Below are positions 15,773-26,284 of a stretch of DNA of 64,000 bases, in pieces. Under the pieces are notes generated by a model that was not told the DNA's origin, made no database searches, and saw only the letters and a list, made by a program, of their open reading frames with translations. The stretch spans positions 5,639,001 to 5,703,000 of the forward strand of contig NZ_PKFQ01000001.1 in NCBI RefSeq assembly GCF_002939475.1, given 5' to 3'. A program made the position numbers and the translations under genes. The DNA is from Streptomyces cinnamoneus. Lineage in GTDB: Bacteria > Actinomycetota > Actinomycetes > Streptomycetales > Streptomycetaceae. Numbering within the stretch: position 1 is the first letter of the stretch; every line of letters starts with the position of its first letter.

Positions 15773-15969
15773 CGCTTCACCGCGCAGGTCGCCGCTCTGG
15801 ACGCCTTCGACGAGGTCCTGGCGGACCTCGCATGGCCCTGCGCGTGCGGCTCCGCCGCGGTGACCTGCTGCTGGTGGACAACATGGCCATCCTGCACGGC
15901 AGGACTTCGTTCGCCGACCCACCCCCACCGCACGCCGGCCGCTGCCTGGCGCGGGTGTGGGCCGACTGA
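15773..15969 (+). pseudogene. Frameshifted C-terminal remnant of TauD/clavaminate-synthase-like dioxygenase
   Basis: The stretch RFTAQVAALDAFDEVLADLA in one frame continues, after a frame change near 15832, as ALRVRLRRGDLLLVDN and MAILHGRTSF. That is the C-terminal end of Fe(II)/2-oxoglutarate dioxygenases of the TauD/TfdA type: a late iron-binding histidine in HGRT and a conserved arginine downstream. The N-terminal three quarters are missing. Together with the siderophore-synthetase remnant it marks a decayed cluster. Confidence 0.65.
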
Positions 15970-16027
15970 TCCGTTCTTCCCTCTGCCCGTGGCCGTTTCG
16001 TGGACCGTGGCCCGTTAGCCTCCAGCC

Positions 16028-16393
16028 ATGGTTGGTAGAGGGATGCACGGTGCTGCTGTTGGGCAGATGTGGTTCGAGCCGACGGTCGAGTTTCGGGCCC
16101 AGATGAAGCACGGCTGCGGAGACGACAGATGGTTCTGGAGATCGGCGGAGTTGATAGTGCCGCCGCTCCGTGAACCCCTTGGGTCGCAGGGGGAACTCCG
16201 TGCGGCAGTTCGCGTCTACGGCCGGTTGGCTGCATCGATCTTGGAAATCAGAAAGCAGGTCTTGCGCGCTCGGGTAACAGGTCATTGGCTGCCGGACGGT
16301 GGCACTGCCGTAGCGCACTACGAGTGGCGACGCTCTGGGGAGACGGGCCGACTGATACCTGCGGAGGAACCAGTCGTCCTGTGGATCGGCTGA
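16028..16393 (+). CDS. Hypothetical protein of atypical composition
   Basis: This 121-aa open frame starts with ATG and has tryptophan-rich, protein-like segments (VGQMWFEPTVEF, WFWRSAELIVPPL, VTGHWLPDGGTA). I recognise no family. Codon use is unlike its neighbours, with AGA, ATA and TTG codons and lower third-position GC, which suggests recent transfer or non-coding DNA. It lies directly after the decayed cluster. No clear ribosome site precedes it, so it may not be a gene. Confidence 0.35.
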   Translation: MVGRGMHGAAVGQMWFEPTVEFRAQMKHGCGDDRWFWRSAELIVPPLREPLGSQGELRAAVRVYGRLAASILEIRKQVLRARVTGHWLPDGGTAVAHYEWRRSGETGRLIPAEEPVVLWIG

Positions 16394-16551
16394 ACTCTGA
16401 GACCTGGGGTGACCGCTGTTCACCGCCCTGAAGGGGACGGTTGGGGCACGCACCGCGTGCACCCGGTGTCGGTTCGGCTCCGACTGACGTCGGCGAAGGT
16501 GACGCCCCCCGATTGGCTGCTCGTGCGGTGCCGCCCTGTGGCGGAGGTGCG

Positions 16552-16767
16552 TCAGCTCTGTGCGGTGTCGTCGCTCGCCTGCCCGGCGGTCTCAGCTGCG
16601 CGTGCCTTCTCGCGCATCTTGCGCACCAGCTCGGCCTTCTGGGCGGCGGCACTCTGGCGGTCGCGGTTGCGGTGCGGACCGTTGTTCTGCCGTTCGGCAC
16701 GGGACAGCTTCTTGCGCTGGCCGCCGCCCTGGCCCACGGGGTTGTTGATGTTCTTGCTGTCGGTCAC
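16552..16767 (-). CDS. DUF6243-type small basic protein
   Basis: The 71-aa protein begins MTDSKNINNPVGQGGGQRKK and is rich in Lys, Arg and Gln, with a helical middle (AELVRKMREKARAAE). This is the pattern of the short DUF6243 family common in streptomycetes. Its function is unknown; the charge suggests nucleic acid or ribosome contact, which is only a guess. It is monocistronic. Confidence 0.75.
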   Translation of the reverse strand: MTDSKNINNPVGQGGGQRKKLSRAERQNNGPHRNRDRQSAAAQKAELVRKMREKARAAETAGQASDDTAQS

Positions 16768-17166
16768 GGGTTCTCCCGATGTGATGTGAAGTGATCTACG
16801 GATTCATCGGTGGGGGACGGGCGCGGCGACGTCGAAGGACGTCGGCAGGGGCCCGTCACGCTCTCACTCGTAAATCGGTGTCTGGAAGAACATGACAAAG
16901 ACGTTACCTGGTTCCGTCGGCCCCGCACGCCAGGTTTTCGCCGCCCCCGCGTCGGCCGGGCTTCCGCCGAGTGCCCGGGGTCGGCTCGGCTACGACCGGC
17001 CGTGCGCGGTGGGGTGATCTGGCGCACAGATGCCGTGCCACCCCTTTTCGCCACCCTCCGTAGCCGCGTGCTGACATTCTTCCCAGCAGATTCTCCCCAG
17101 GGGGCCTTGCGGCCTGCTTCCACGCGTTCGCGGGAGCTAAGTTGATCAATGGCGTCGATGTGCTGC
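16768..17166. other. Gene-free stretch
   Basis: About 400 bp lie between the DUF6243 gene and the end of the CorA gene. The part at 16768-16910 is AT-richer and probably holds the promoter of the DUF6243 gene. I see no convincing gene or RNA in the rest. Confidence 0.5.
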
Positions 17167-18324
17167 CTACAGCCAGTCCCGCTTCTTGAAGATGAAGTAC
17201 AGGCTCACGCACACCACCGCCATCAACAGGATCGCGAAGGGGTACCCGAACGCCCACTTCAGCTCGGGCATCGCCTCGAAGTTCATCCCGTAGATCGTCC
17301 CCACCAGCGTGGGCGCGAACAAAATCGCCGCCCACGACGAGATCTTCTTGATCTCCTCGTTCTGCTCGAAGCCCGCCTCCGCCAGCGCCCGCATCTCCGC
17401 GTTCTGCTGCTGGGTGACGAGGGTGGCGTTGACCTGGAGGATGTCGGTGAGGGCCGAGCGGATGCCGTCGACGCGTTCGCTGATGTGGGTGACGTGGTCG
17501 GCGACGTCGCGCAGGTAGCTCTGGAGTTCGTCGTCGGTGCCGTATTTGGTGAAGCCGGCCATCAGGCCGTGCAGCATGCCGGTCAGGGGGCGGGTGGCGC
17601 GCTGGAACTCCACCATCTCGCGGGCCAGTTCGTAGATGCGCCGGGACACGGCCGGGTCACCGCCGAAGACCTCGGTCTCGATCTCGTCGACGTCGTTCTG
17701 GACGCCCGCCACGACCGGCGCGTAGTCGTCGACCACCGCGTCGAGGATGGCGTAGAGCACGGCCTCCGGGCCCAGGGCCAGCAGCTCGGGGTTGCCCTCC
17801 ATGCGGCGGCGCACCGCCGAGAGGTCGGGGGCCGCGCCGTGGCGGACCGTGATGACGAAGTCGGGGCCGACGAAGACGTGCAGCTCGCCGAAGTCGACCT
17901 CTTCGGGGGCGTCGAGGTAGCGGGCGGCGCGCAGGACGACGAAGAGCGTGTCGCCGTAGCGCTCCAGCTTGGGGCGCTGATGGGCTTCGAGGGCGTCCTC
18001 GACGGCCAGCTGGTGGAGGTCGAACTCGTCGGCGAGGGAGAGCAGTTCCTCCTCGCTTGGCCGGTGCAGTCCGATCCACGCCATGCTGTCGGGCTGGTCG
18101 CGCAGCAGCCGGTAGGTGTCCGCCAGCGAGCCGGGAGTGGCGACGCGGTGGCCGTCGCGGTAGACGGCGGCGTGGACGACGCTGCCCTCGTCGCGGTCCG
18201 GAGCGGCCGGCGGGGTGCCGGGTGCGGCCGGGGGAGTGGCGGGGGTGACCGCGCGACCGTTCATGGGGCGCAGCCACGAGTGGCGCTTGGGCGTGGAGCG
18301 GGGGCGGGGAGGGCGTTCGGGCAC
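17167..18324 (-). CDS. corA: CorA-family magnesium/divalent cation transporter
   Basis: The 385-aa protein has the CorA layout: a large acidic cytoplasmic domain, a long helix, and two C-terminal membrane helices. The first helix is followed by YGMNFEAMP, which carries the GMN motif, and the protein ends with the basic tail FKKRDWL. The family forms pentameric channels for magnesium or cobalt. The Pro-rich first 45 residues are not part of the domain. The start at 18324 has a GAGGGA-like ribosome site. It is transcribed alone. Confidence 0.92.
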   Translation of the reverse strand: MPERPPRPRSTPKRHSWLRPMNGRAVTPATPPAAPGTPPAAPDRDEGSVVHAAVYRDGHRVATPGSLADTYRLLRDQPDSMAWIGLHRPSEEELLSLADEFDLHQLAVEDALEAHQRPKLERYGDTLFVVLRAARYLDAPEEVDFGELHVFVGPDFVITVRHGAAPDLSAVRRRMEGNPELLALGPEAVLYAILDAVVDDYAPVVAGVQNDVDEIETEVFGGDPAVSRRIYELAREMVEFQRATRPLTGMLHGLMAGFTKYGTDDELQSYLRDVADHVTHISERVDGIRSALTDILQVNATLVTQQQNAEMRALAEAGFEQNEEIKKISSWAAILFAPTLVGTIYGMNFEAMPELKWAFGYPFAILLMAVVCVSLYFIFKKRDWL

Positions 18325-18432
18325 GGAATCTCATTCCCTCTCGCTCGTCTCAGGGCCACAGAACAGGATATACGGGCCCAAAGAAACGTCTGGGGCGGGT
18401 GGTGTTCTCGGAACGTACCCCTCCAGGGGCGG

Positions 18433-19053
18433 TCAGCCGGAGTGTCTCAGTGAGTCCAGATGCCGGGTCAGCACCCGCCGCATCGCCTCCGGCGTCACGT
18501 CGCCGGGACGCAGGACGGCCTGGAGCGTGAGGCCGTCGAGCAGAGCGGCGAGCCGCAGGGCCTCGATGTCGAAGTCGGCGTCCTCGGAGAGCCCGCCCGC
18601 GCGCCGCGCCTCGCTCAGCACCCGGACGAGCAGGGCGTGCATGCCCTCGTGCGAGGCGTCCAGGCGCGGGCGCAGTTCCGGCCGGGTGCGGGCGGCCGTG
18701 GTGAAGGCCAGCCAGAGCGTCGCCTCCTCCTGGCGCGCCGCGTCGAGCGGCAGGAATTCGGCCAGCAGTTCCGTCATCCCCGCCCGGCGGTCCCCGGCCC
18801 GCGCCCCGGGGCTCAGGATCCGGTCGGCGTGGCCGCGTACGCGGTGCTCGATGCGGCGGGCCAGTTCCTCCATGGCGAACGTCATCAGCTCGCCGTGGCC
18901 CGTGAAGTAGTGGCGCACCGAGCCGATGGCGAGCCCGGCCTCGTCGGCGACCTTGCGCAGCGAGGCGTTCTCCAGGCCGTCCCGGGCGGCGACACGGAAC
19001 ACCGCGTCCGCCACCTCCTGCCGGCGGGCCTCACGGTCGACGATCTTCGGCAT
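18433..19053 (-). CDS. TetR-family regulator
   Basis: The 206-aa protein has a TetR DNA-binding domain at residues 5-55 (LRKVADEAGLAIGSVRHYF) and a BetI-like C-terminal ligand domain. It is divergent from the DUF1453 gene; the 75-bp gap holds a repeated motif that is a likely operator for both. It probably represses itself and the membrane protein gene. The ligand is unknown. Confidence 0.9.
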   Translation of the reverse strand: MPKIVDREARRQEVADAVFRVAARDGLENASLRKVADEAGLAIGSVRHYFTGHGELMTFAMEELARRIEHRVRGHADRILSPGARAGDRRAGMTELLAEFLPLDAARQEEATLWLAFTTAARTRPELRPRLDASHEGMHALLVRVLSEARRAGGLSEDADFDIEALRLAALLDGLTLQAVLRPGDVTPEAMRRVLTRHLDSLRHSG

Positions 19054-19058
19054 GTTGC

Positions 19059-19111
19059 CTTTTATAGCACGACCGGGCTAAATTCTTTTTGGCACGACCG
19101 AGCTATAAAAG
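19059..19111. promoter_or_regulatory. Operator region of divergent TetR/DUF1453 pair
   Basis: An outer inverted repeat CTTTTATAGC (19059-19068) / GCTATAAAAG (19102-19111) flanks two direct copies of GCACGACCGRGCTA (19067-19080 and 19092-19105), spaced 25 bp. The AT-rich arms resemble -10 elements for each direction, so the TetR protein would block both promoters. Confidence 0.65.
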
Positions 19112-19128
19112 ACCGAAGGAGTGGTGGA

Positions 19129-19602
19129 GTGAACGTCTGGCTGCTCGCCGGGCTCATCGCCGTGGCCGCTGTCGCCGTGATCGCCAAGCGCCTGGGCGGC
19201 GAACCCCTCAACGTCCGCGACCTGTTCGCCCCCGCCGTGGTGCTCACCGCCTTGGGCGGCTGGTCGGTGTACCGCGCGCACGACCTCACCGGCGGCGACC
19301 TCGCCTGGGCCGTCGCCGGCGTCGCCCTGGGCCTCGCGCTCGGCGCCCTACGGGGCCGGACTGTCCACGTCTTCGAGAAGCAGGGCGTGCTGTGGCAGCG
19401 CTACACCGGCCGCACCTTCCTCGTCATCGCCCTGTCCGTCCCGGTCATGGGCGGCTTCGCACTGCTCGCCGCCTCGATGGGCATGCACGAGCAGGCGCGG
19501 CCCGTCCAGCTCTCCATCGGCGTCGGCTTCCTCGGCGAGGCCCTCGTGATCGGCCGCCGGGGCCTGGTCAGCGGCATCCCCTTCGCCCCCGACCGCCGCT
19601 GA
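19129..19602 (+). CDS. DUF1453/CcdC-like membrane protein
   Basis: This 157-aa integral membrane protein has about four or five helices and resembles DUF1453 (CcdC-like) proteins: RDLFAPAVVLTALGGW, LGLALGALRGRTVHVF, GFLGEALVIGRR. Function is unknown. The GTG at 19129 has GGAGTGGTGGA upstream. It is transcribed away from the TetR gene and likely derepressed by that regulator's ligand, so an efflux or membrane-stress role is possible but unproven. Confidence 0.75.
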   Translation: MNVWLLAGLIAVAAVAVIAKRLGGEPLNVRDLFAPAVVLTALGGWSVYRAHDLTGGDLAWAVAGVALGLALGALRGRTVHVFEKQGVLWQRYTGRTFLVIALSVPVMGGFALLAASMGMHEQARPVQLSIGVGFLGEALVIGRRGLVSGIPFAPDRR

Positions 19603-19620
19603 CCCCACCGCGCCCCGCCC

Positions 19621-20973
19621 TCACTCCCCGACGTCGCGACTGCGCAGGTCCGCCGCCGTCTCCCTGCGGACGAGCAGTCGCGCCCGTCCTCCCGAGACGG
19701 CGGCCACCGGAGGCCGCCCGACCAGGTTGTACACCGAGGCCATCGACAGCTGGTACGCCCCCGACGCCGGCACCGCCAGCACGTCCCCGGGCCTGACGTC
19801 CGCCGGCAGCGGCACGTCCTCCGCCAGCACGTCACCCGCCTCACAGTGCCGGCCCACCACCGTCACCGGCCGCGGCGGCGCCCCGGCTGCGCGCCCCACC
19901 AGCCGGACCGTGTACCGCGCCCCGTACAGCGCCGGACGGGGGTTGTCGCTCATGCCGCCGTCCACGGCGACGAACATGCGGTCCCCCGCGGACTTCACGG
20001 CCAGCACCCGGTAGAGGGCCACCCCCGCCGGGCCGGTGATCCAGCGGCCCGGTTCCACGGTCAGCCGGGGCACCGGAAGCCCCTGCCGGCCGCACAGCGA
20101 CTCCAGTTCGCCGCCCACGCGCTCGGCGTACCCGCGCGGGTCCAGGGCCGGGTCCCCCTCGCGGTAGGCGATGGCGAAGCCACCGCCCAGACCGAGTTCG
20201 GGGAAGATCACGCCGTGCCGGTCGCGCAGGCGGCCGAGCAGCGGGACCAGACGGCGCACGGCCGCGATGTACGGGCCGGTCGAAGCGATCTGCGAACCCA
20301 GGTGGCAGTGCAGGCCGACGAGTTCGAGCCGGGGCTGGCCCAGGACCCGGGCCACGGCCTCCTCCGCCTCGCCGCTCGCGACGGACAGGCCGAACTTCTG
20401 CCCCTCCACCCCCGTCCGCACCGCCGCGTGCGCACCCGCCGCCACGCCCGGCACCACGCGGACCATGACCCGCTGCCGGGCACCCGGCGGCACCAGCGCC
20501 GCCAGGCGGGCGATCTCGCCGGTGCCGTCGATGACGACGCGGCCCACACCCAGCCGCAGCGCCGTGCGCAGGTCGTCGGGGCTCTTGGCGTTGCCGTGCA
20601 GGACGATGCGCTCGGGCGGGAAGCCCGCGAGCGCGGCGAGTTCCAGTTCCCCGGCGGAACAGGCGTCGAGGCCGAGGCCCTCCTCCTCGATCCAGCGGAC
20701 CAGCGCGCGGCACAGGAACGCCTTGCCCGCGTAGGCGACGCCGGCGTCCGGCAGGGCCGCGCGCCAGGCCCGGGCCCGCGCGCGGACCTCGTCCTCGTCG
20801 ATGACGTACGAGGGGGTGCCGAACCGGTCGGCCAGCTCGGCGAGGGCGACGCCGCCGACGGCCAGGTCGCCCGAGGGCAGCACCCGGGCGGACGCCGGCC
20901 ACACGGGCGCGGGTGCGGGCGTGGGCTCCTCGGCCGGGACGGGCAGCGGACGCGGTGCGAGGGGAAGGGACAC
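19621..20973 (-). CDS. lysA: Diaminopimelate decarboxylase-like PLP enzyme
   Basis: The 450-aa protein is a fold-type III PLP decarboxylase of the LysA group. It has the lysine in YAGKAFLC, HCHLGSQI, the phosphate-binding GLGGGFAIAY, EPGRWITGPAG and GRHCEAGDVL with the active-site cysteine. LysA converts meso-diaminopimelate to lysine. The start GTG 20973 has AAGGAG eight bases upstream. Streptomycetes often carry more than one LysA homologue, so this may be a secondary or pathway-specific copy. It probably shares a transcript with the SAV_915-type gene upstream. Confidence 0.85.
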   Translation of the reverse strand: MSLPLAPRPLPVPAEEPTPAPAPVWPASARVLPSGDLAVGGVALAELADRFGTPSYVIDEDEVRARARAWRAALPDAGVAYAGKAFLCRALVRWIEEEGLGLDACSAGELELAALAGFPPERIVLHGNAKSPDDLRTALRLGVGRVVIDGTGEIARLAALVPPGARQRVMVRVVPGVAAGAHAAVRTGVEGQKFGLSVASGEAEEAVARVLGQPRLELVGLHCHLGSQIASTGPYIAAVRRLVPLLGRLRDRHGVIFPELGLGGGFAIAYREGDPALDPRGYAERVGGELESLCGRQGLPVPRLTVEPGRWITGPAGVALYRVLAVKSAGDRMFVAVDGGMSDNPRPALYGARYTVRLVGRAAGAPPRPVTVVGRHCEAGDVLAEDVPLPADVRPGDVLAVPASGAYQLSMASVYNLVGRPPVAAVSGGRARLLVRRETAADLRSRDVGE

Positions 20974-21079
20974 GGGCGATCTCCTTCGGTGGAACGTGCG
21001 GAGGCCGGGGTCCCGGCGCCCCGGCCGGCGGCGGCCGGGACGCCGGGACCGGGGCGGCGGTCCGTGGGGACGGCGGACG

Positions 21080-21496
21080 TCAGCCCGGGAAGCTCAGCAG
21101 CAACGGCGAGGTGTCCTCGGGCGACCGCCGTACGGGCGGGGCGCTGAGCTGGGGATCGACGGAGACCTCGGTGACGCCGAGCGGGGCGGCCAGGGCCGAG
21201 ACGGCCGGCAGGGCGAGGCGGACCGACGGGACGGCCGGGCCCAGACAGTCGACGAGCCGCCGCCGGGTGGTGAAGGCGACGGCCGTCCGGGTGCCGAGCG
21301 GGGTGCGGAACAGACGCAGGGCGAAGCCCGTGGGGCAGGGCCGCACGGGGACGTACAGCGGCCTCGCCGGGCCGGGATGGGAGGGGTCGCCGTCGTCGGC
21401 CCGGTGGCCGTCGGCGCGGTCCGCGCGGCCGGCGGCATCGGAGGTCGTGACGGCTGCGACGGCCGCCGCTTCGGCGGGGGTACGGCTCACATGCAT
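21080..21496 (-). CDS. SAV_915-type small protein
   Basis: The 138-aa protein has PLYVPVRPCPTGFALRLF and RTPLGTRTAVAFTTRRRL, the core of the SAV_915 family of actinobacterial proteins. The function is not known. The first 45 residues are low-complexity and variable. It lies 106 bp upstream of the lysA-like gene on the same strand. Confidence 0.7.
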   Translation of the reverse strand: MHVSRTPAEAAAVAAVTTSDAAGRADRADGHRADDGDPSHPGPARPLYVPVRPCPTGFALRLFRTPLGTRTAVAFTTRRRLVDCLGPAVPSVRLALPAVSALAAPLGVTEVSVDPQLSAPPVRRSPEDTSPLLLSFPG

Positions 21497-21749
21497 GACG
21501 GTCCTCGGTGGGAGTGCCGGTAAAGGACGGTGCGACGGTCACGCTATGCCCGCCCCATGCCCCGCCGAGCGCTTCCTTGACAGCACGTTTACCCGTTCCG
21601 GTGGTCCCTTGACGGCGTGTTGACGTGCGGCCCTTCGCGCGCCGGGACACCCCCGCCCCTTGACCCGCCCGGGACACCGCTCCAGGATCACCGGAGCAGA
21701 GGGCGCCGGCCGGCGGGCCGGAACCGCGCCGCGCGACACTGGAGGACAC

Positions 21750-23444
<1,695 letters not shown>

Positions 23445-23525
23445 GCGCCCCCGCCGGGCCCGGAAAGGCGTGAGCGGGGAGGGCCCTCCCGGGCCCACCC
23501 CGCCATCCCCCGTGCCCCCCGTATC

Positions 23526-23573
23526 CCCCCGTGGTCGTGCTTCCCCCGTGGTGGGCCCGCGTTCCCCCGTGGT
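23526..23573. repeat. Three copies of CCCCCGTGGT
   Basis: CCCCCGTGGT occurs at 23526-23535, 23543-23552 and 23564-23573 in the convergent gap between the acyl-CoA synthetase and the zinc-ribbon gene. The spacing is irregular. It may be a slipped tandem repeat with no function. Confidence 0.5.
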
Positions 23574-23671
23574 CCGCGGGCCCGGCCCCAGTTTCCGCCT
23601 CGCGGCAGCCAAGTCGCCATGCCGCGACGCGAGTTCAGAGCAAGAATTGAGGTTGGCGGTGCGTGCGGGCC

Positions 23672-24382
23672 TCAGCCGCGGCCGCGCCGGACGAGCTCGT
23701 CGGCCCAGTCGTTGAGGGCCCGCGGCAGGCCCGTGAGATCCAGGACGAACAGCGGAAGACGCAGGTCGTCGGCGCGCGTGCGCGCGTCGCCCGCGTATCC
23801 GGCCAGCGAGAAGCAGGCGCTGTCGGACGACTCGAGCAGGCCGTGCAGCCACAGGCACTCCACGTCCCGCAGCGTGGTGGGCAACGTCGTCGGGTCGACC
23901 CGGACGACGAGTCCCTCGGCCCGCAGGTCGACGCCGGACGCGGCGGGCGCCGGGCAGCTGCCGGGACGCCGTACGCCCGTGAAGCCGAGCCAGCGCAGAT
24001 AGCGTTCGGCCGCCATGACCGCGTCGCGCTCGGTGCGGATCGCCACCGGCCGGAAGGGCGGGGGCGTGACCGCGCCCCGGCGGGACCCGTCGTCGTCGGG
24101 CCCTCGCGGCGCGACGTCGCACGACGGCTGGACGGGCAGCCGCACCACTGCCCCGCAGGAGCAGCCGAACTCGGGCCGCGGCCACTGGCCCTGGCGGTCG
24201 CAGGCGGGGCAGCGCACGGCGACCCACGAGTCCCGCCAGGTCCGGTGGGCGAGTAACTCCGGGTCCGCGTCCGGCAGGACGGGCACGGTGAGGGGGGCTC
24301 CGCAGGCACAGGGGAAGGTGGGCGGGGTGAAGGAGTGCTCCCGGCGGCACGTGGGGCAGTGCACCGGCACGCTCTTGGCCAT
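23672..24382 (-). CDS. Double zinc-ribbon protein with possible Mrr-like C-terminal domain
   Basis: The 236-aa protein starts at 24382, with GGAG seven bases upstream. It has two zinc-ribbon-like clusters: Cys9-Cys12 with Cys25-Cys27, and a second CPAC...CSC set near residues 55-75. The C-terminal half (about 125-236) resembles the fold of Mrr-type nucleases: GVDLRAEGLVVRVD, a middle CLWLHGLLE, then PLFVLDLTGLPR and a late NDWADELV. The usual Q-x-K after the aspartate strand is VRVD, so catalysis may be lost. The family is not firmly recognised. Confidence 0.55.
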   Translation of the reverse strand: MAKSVPVHCPTCRREHSFTPPTFPCACGAPLTVPVLPDADPELLAHRTWRDSWVAVRCPACDRQGQWPRPEFGCSCGAVVRLPVQPSCDVAPRGPDDDGSRRGAVTPPPFRPVAIRTERDAVMAAERYLRWLGFTGVRRPGSCPAPAASGVDLRAEGLVVRVDPTTLPTTLRDVECLWLHGLLESSDSACFSLAGYAGDARTRADDLRLPLFVLDLTGLPRALNDWADELVRRGRG

Positions 24383-24562
24383 GGTGGGCTCCAGCGGGGG
24401 ATCCGTAGGGGTTGTGGGGCACCCCATCGTCCACGATGCGGAGCCGGCCGTGCAGCCAATCGCCAAGGCCGGCGCGGAGGTTCCGGGCGGCGGCGCCGGA
24501 GGGCGCGACCGGGACGTGGGCCGGCGCCGCCGCCCGGGTCCCCGAGGCTGACCCGCGCGGGG

Positions 24563-26284
24563 TCAGGGGAGGGGCTCGAACTCCTCGACGGCGTCGATGT
24601 CCGGCCCGTGCGGGGTGTTCGCCTCCCGCTCGATCATGATCTCGACGAGCACCGGCCGGGACGTCGAGACGGCCTCCTTGCGGGCCCATTCCAGGGCCGG
24701 CCGGATGTCCGCGGGGCCCGTGACGCGGCGTCCCGAACAGCCGTAGGCGCGCATGAGCCCGACGTTGTCCGTACCGGTTTCGTCGTAGTGGACGTCGACC
24801 TGGTAGTTCATTCCGTAGCCGATCGAGGCCTGCCGGATCAGTCCCAGGTATTCGTTGTTGAGCATGATCAGGACGCAGGGCACCTCGTACTGGGCGGCGA
24901 CCGCCAGCTCCTCCACCATGTACTGGAAGCCGTAGTCCCCGACGACGCCGACCACCTCGGTGCCGCCCCGGCCCATGCCCTCCAGCGCCTTCTTCACCCC
25001 GATCGCCGCGGGGATCTCCCAGCCGAGCGGCCCGGCCTGGCCGCACACCTGGTAGTGGCGCGGGCGGTGGGCCTTCTGGTGCTGGCCGCCCCAGATCTGG
25101 TACAAGCCGATGGCGGTGACGAAGTAGGTGTCCTCGCCGAAGGTCTCGTTGATCTCCTTGTAGACCCGCGGCGCCTTGACCGGGACCGTGTCGAAGTCCT
25201 CCCGGCGGGTCAGGGTCCGCTTGAGGTGGCGGCAGCGGTCGCGCCACGGGGCGCCGCCCGCCGTCGCGCCGCGGCGCTTCGCCGCCTCCAGCAGGGCGGC
25301 GAGGAAGAGCTTCGCGTCGGCGACGACGCCCAGGTCGGGTTCGATGACCCGGCCCAGCTGTGTGGGCTCGACGTCGACGTGCACGAACGTGCGCGCGCCC
25401 TTGTAGACCGCGGTGTCCGCACCGGTGTGCCGGTCACCGAAGCGGGCGCCGACGGCCAGCACGAAGTCCGACTCCAGGAACGAGGCGTTGGCGTACCGCT
25501 GACAGGTCTGGATGCCGGTCGTGCCCATGTTGAGCTCGTGGTCGTCCTCGATGACGCCCTTGCCCATGAGGGTGACCTGGAAGGGGACGCGCAGGTGTTC
25601 CACGAGCGCCCGCAGTTCGTCCGCCGCGTCCGCCAGGATCACCCCGCCGCCGGCCAGGACCAGCGGCCGTTCGGCCGCCAGCAGCAGCTCCAGCGCGGCC
25701 GCCACGGCGGGCGGGTGCGGCTCGGCCGTCCGCAGCGGCAGCCGGGTGTCGGCGGCCGCGTCGTAGAGGATCTCGCGCCGGGCGACGTCGACGGGGATGT
25801 CGACGAGTACCGGCCCGGGGCGGCCCTCGCGCGCGGTCCGGAACGCCTCGCGGAAGACCCAGGGGACCTGGGCCGCCTCCTTGACCTGCACGGCCCACTT
25901 GGTCACCGGCCGCACGACGTCCACGATGTCGACCGCCTGGAAGGCCTCCTGGTGCAGCTTGGCCGAGACGGCCTGGCCGGAGACGCACAGCATCGGCACG
26001 GAGTCGGCGAAGGCGGTGTAGAGACCCGTGACGAGGTTGGTGGCGCCGGGGCCGGAGGTGGCGAGGGCGACCCCGACCCTGCCGTTGGTGCGGGCCCAGC
26101 CGTCGGCCATGTGGGTCGCGCCCTCCTCGTGCCGCACGATGAGGTGCTCGATCCCGCCGACCCGCGCCATCGCCTGGTAGAGGGGCAGGATGGCGGCGCC
26201 GGGGCAGCCGAAGGCGATGTCGACGCCCTCGTCCTTCATGACGTGCACCGCCGCCTCCATGGCGGGCATCCGCACGGCGGTCAC
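24563..26284 (-). CDS. gcl: Glyoxylate carboligase
   Basis: The 573-aa ThDP/FAD enzyme joins two glyoxylates to tartronate semialdehyde and CO2. It has FGCPGAAILPLY, the ThDP-binding GDYGFQYMVEELA followed by NNEYLGLIRQ, and a length near that of the family. The position corresponding to the ThDP-activating glutamate reads GCPGAA, without Glu nearby, as is normal for glyoxylate carboligases, which use valine there. GTG 26284 overlaps the glxR stop (GTGA); ATG 26269 is the alternative. It is the last gene of the hyi-glxR-gcl operon and draws on glyoxylate from allantoin breakdown. Confidence 0.92.
   Translation of the reverse strand: MTAVRMPAMEAAVHVMKDEGVDIAFGCPGAAILPLYQAMARVGGIEHLIVRHEEGATHMADGWARTNGRVGVALATSGPGATNLVTGLYTAFADSVPMLCVSGQAVSAKLHQEAFQAVDIVDVVRPVTKWAVQVKEAAQVPWVFREAFRTAREGRPGPVLVDIPVDVARREILYDAAADTRLPLRTAEPHPPAVAAALELLLAAERPLVLAGGGVILADAADELRALVEHLRVPFQVTLMGKGVIEDDHELNMGTTGIQTCQRYANASFLESDFVLAVGARFGDRHTGADTAVYKGARTFVHVDVEPTQLGRVIEPDLGVVADAKLFLAALLEAAKRRGATAGGAPWRDRCRHLKRTLTRREDFDTVPVKAPRVYKEINETFGEDTYFVTAIGLYQIWGGQHQKAHRPRHYQVCGQAGPLGWEIPAAIGVKKALEGMGRGGTEVVGVVGDYGFQYMVEELAVAAQYEVPCVLIMLNNEYLGLIRQASIGYGMNYQVDVHYDETGTDNVGLMRAYGCSGRRVTGPADIRPALEWARKEAVSTSRPVLVEIMIEREANTPHGPDIDAVEEFEPLP

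Noticed and set aside
15137..16018. Long plus-strand frame over the siderophore-synthetase remnant
   Set aside because: Most of it is antisense to the remnant; only the short dioxygenase-like tail has homology by eye.
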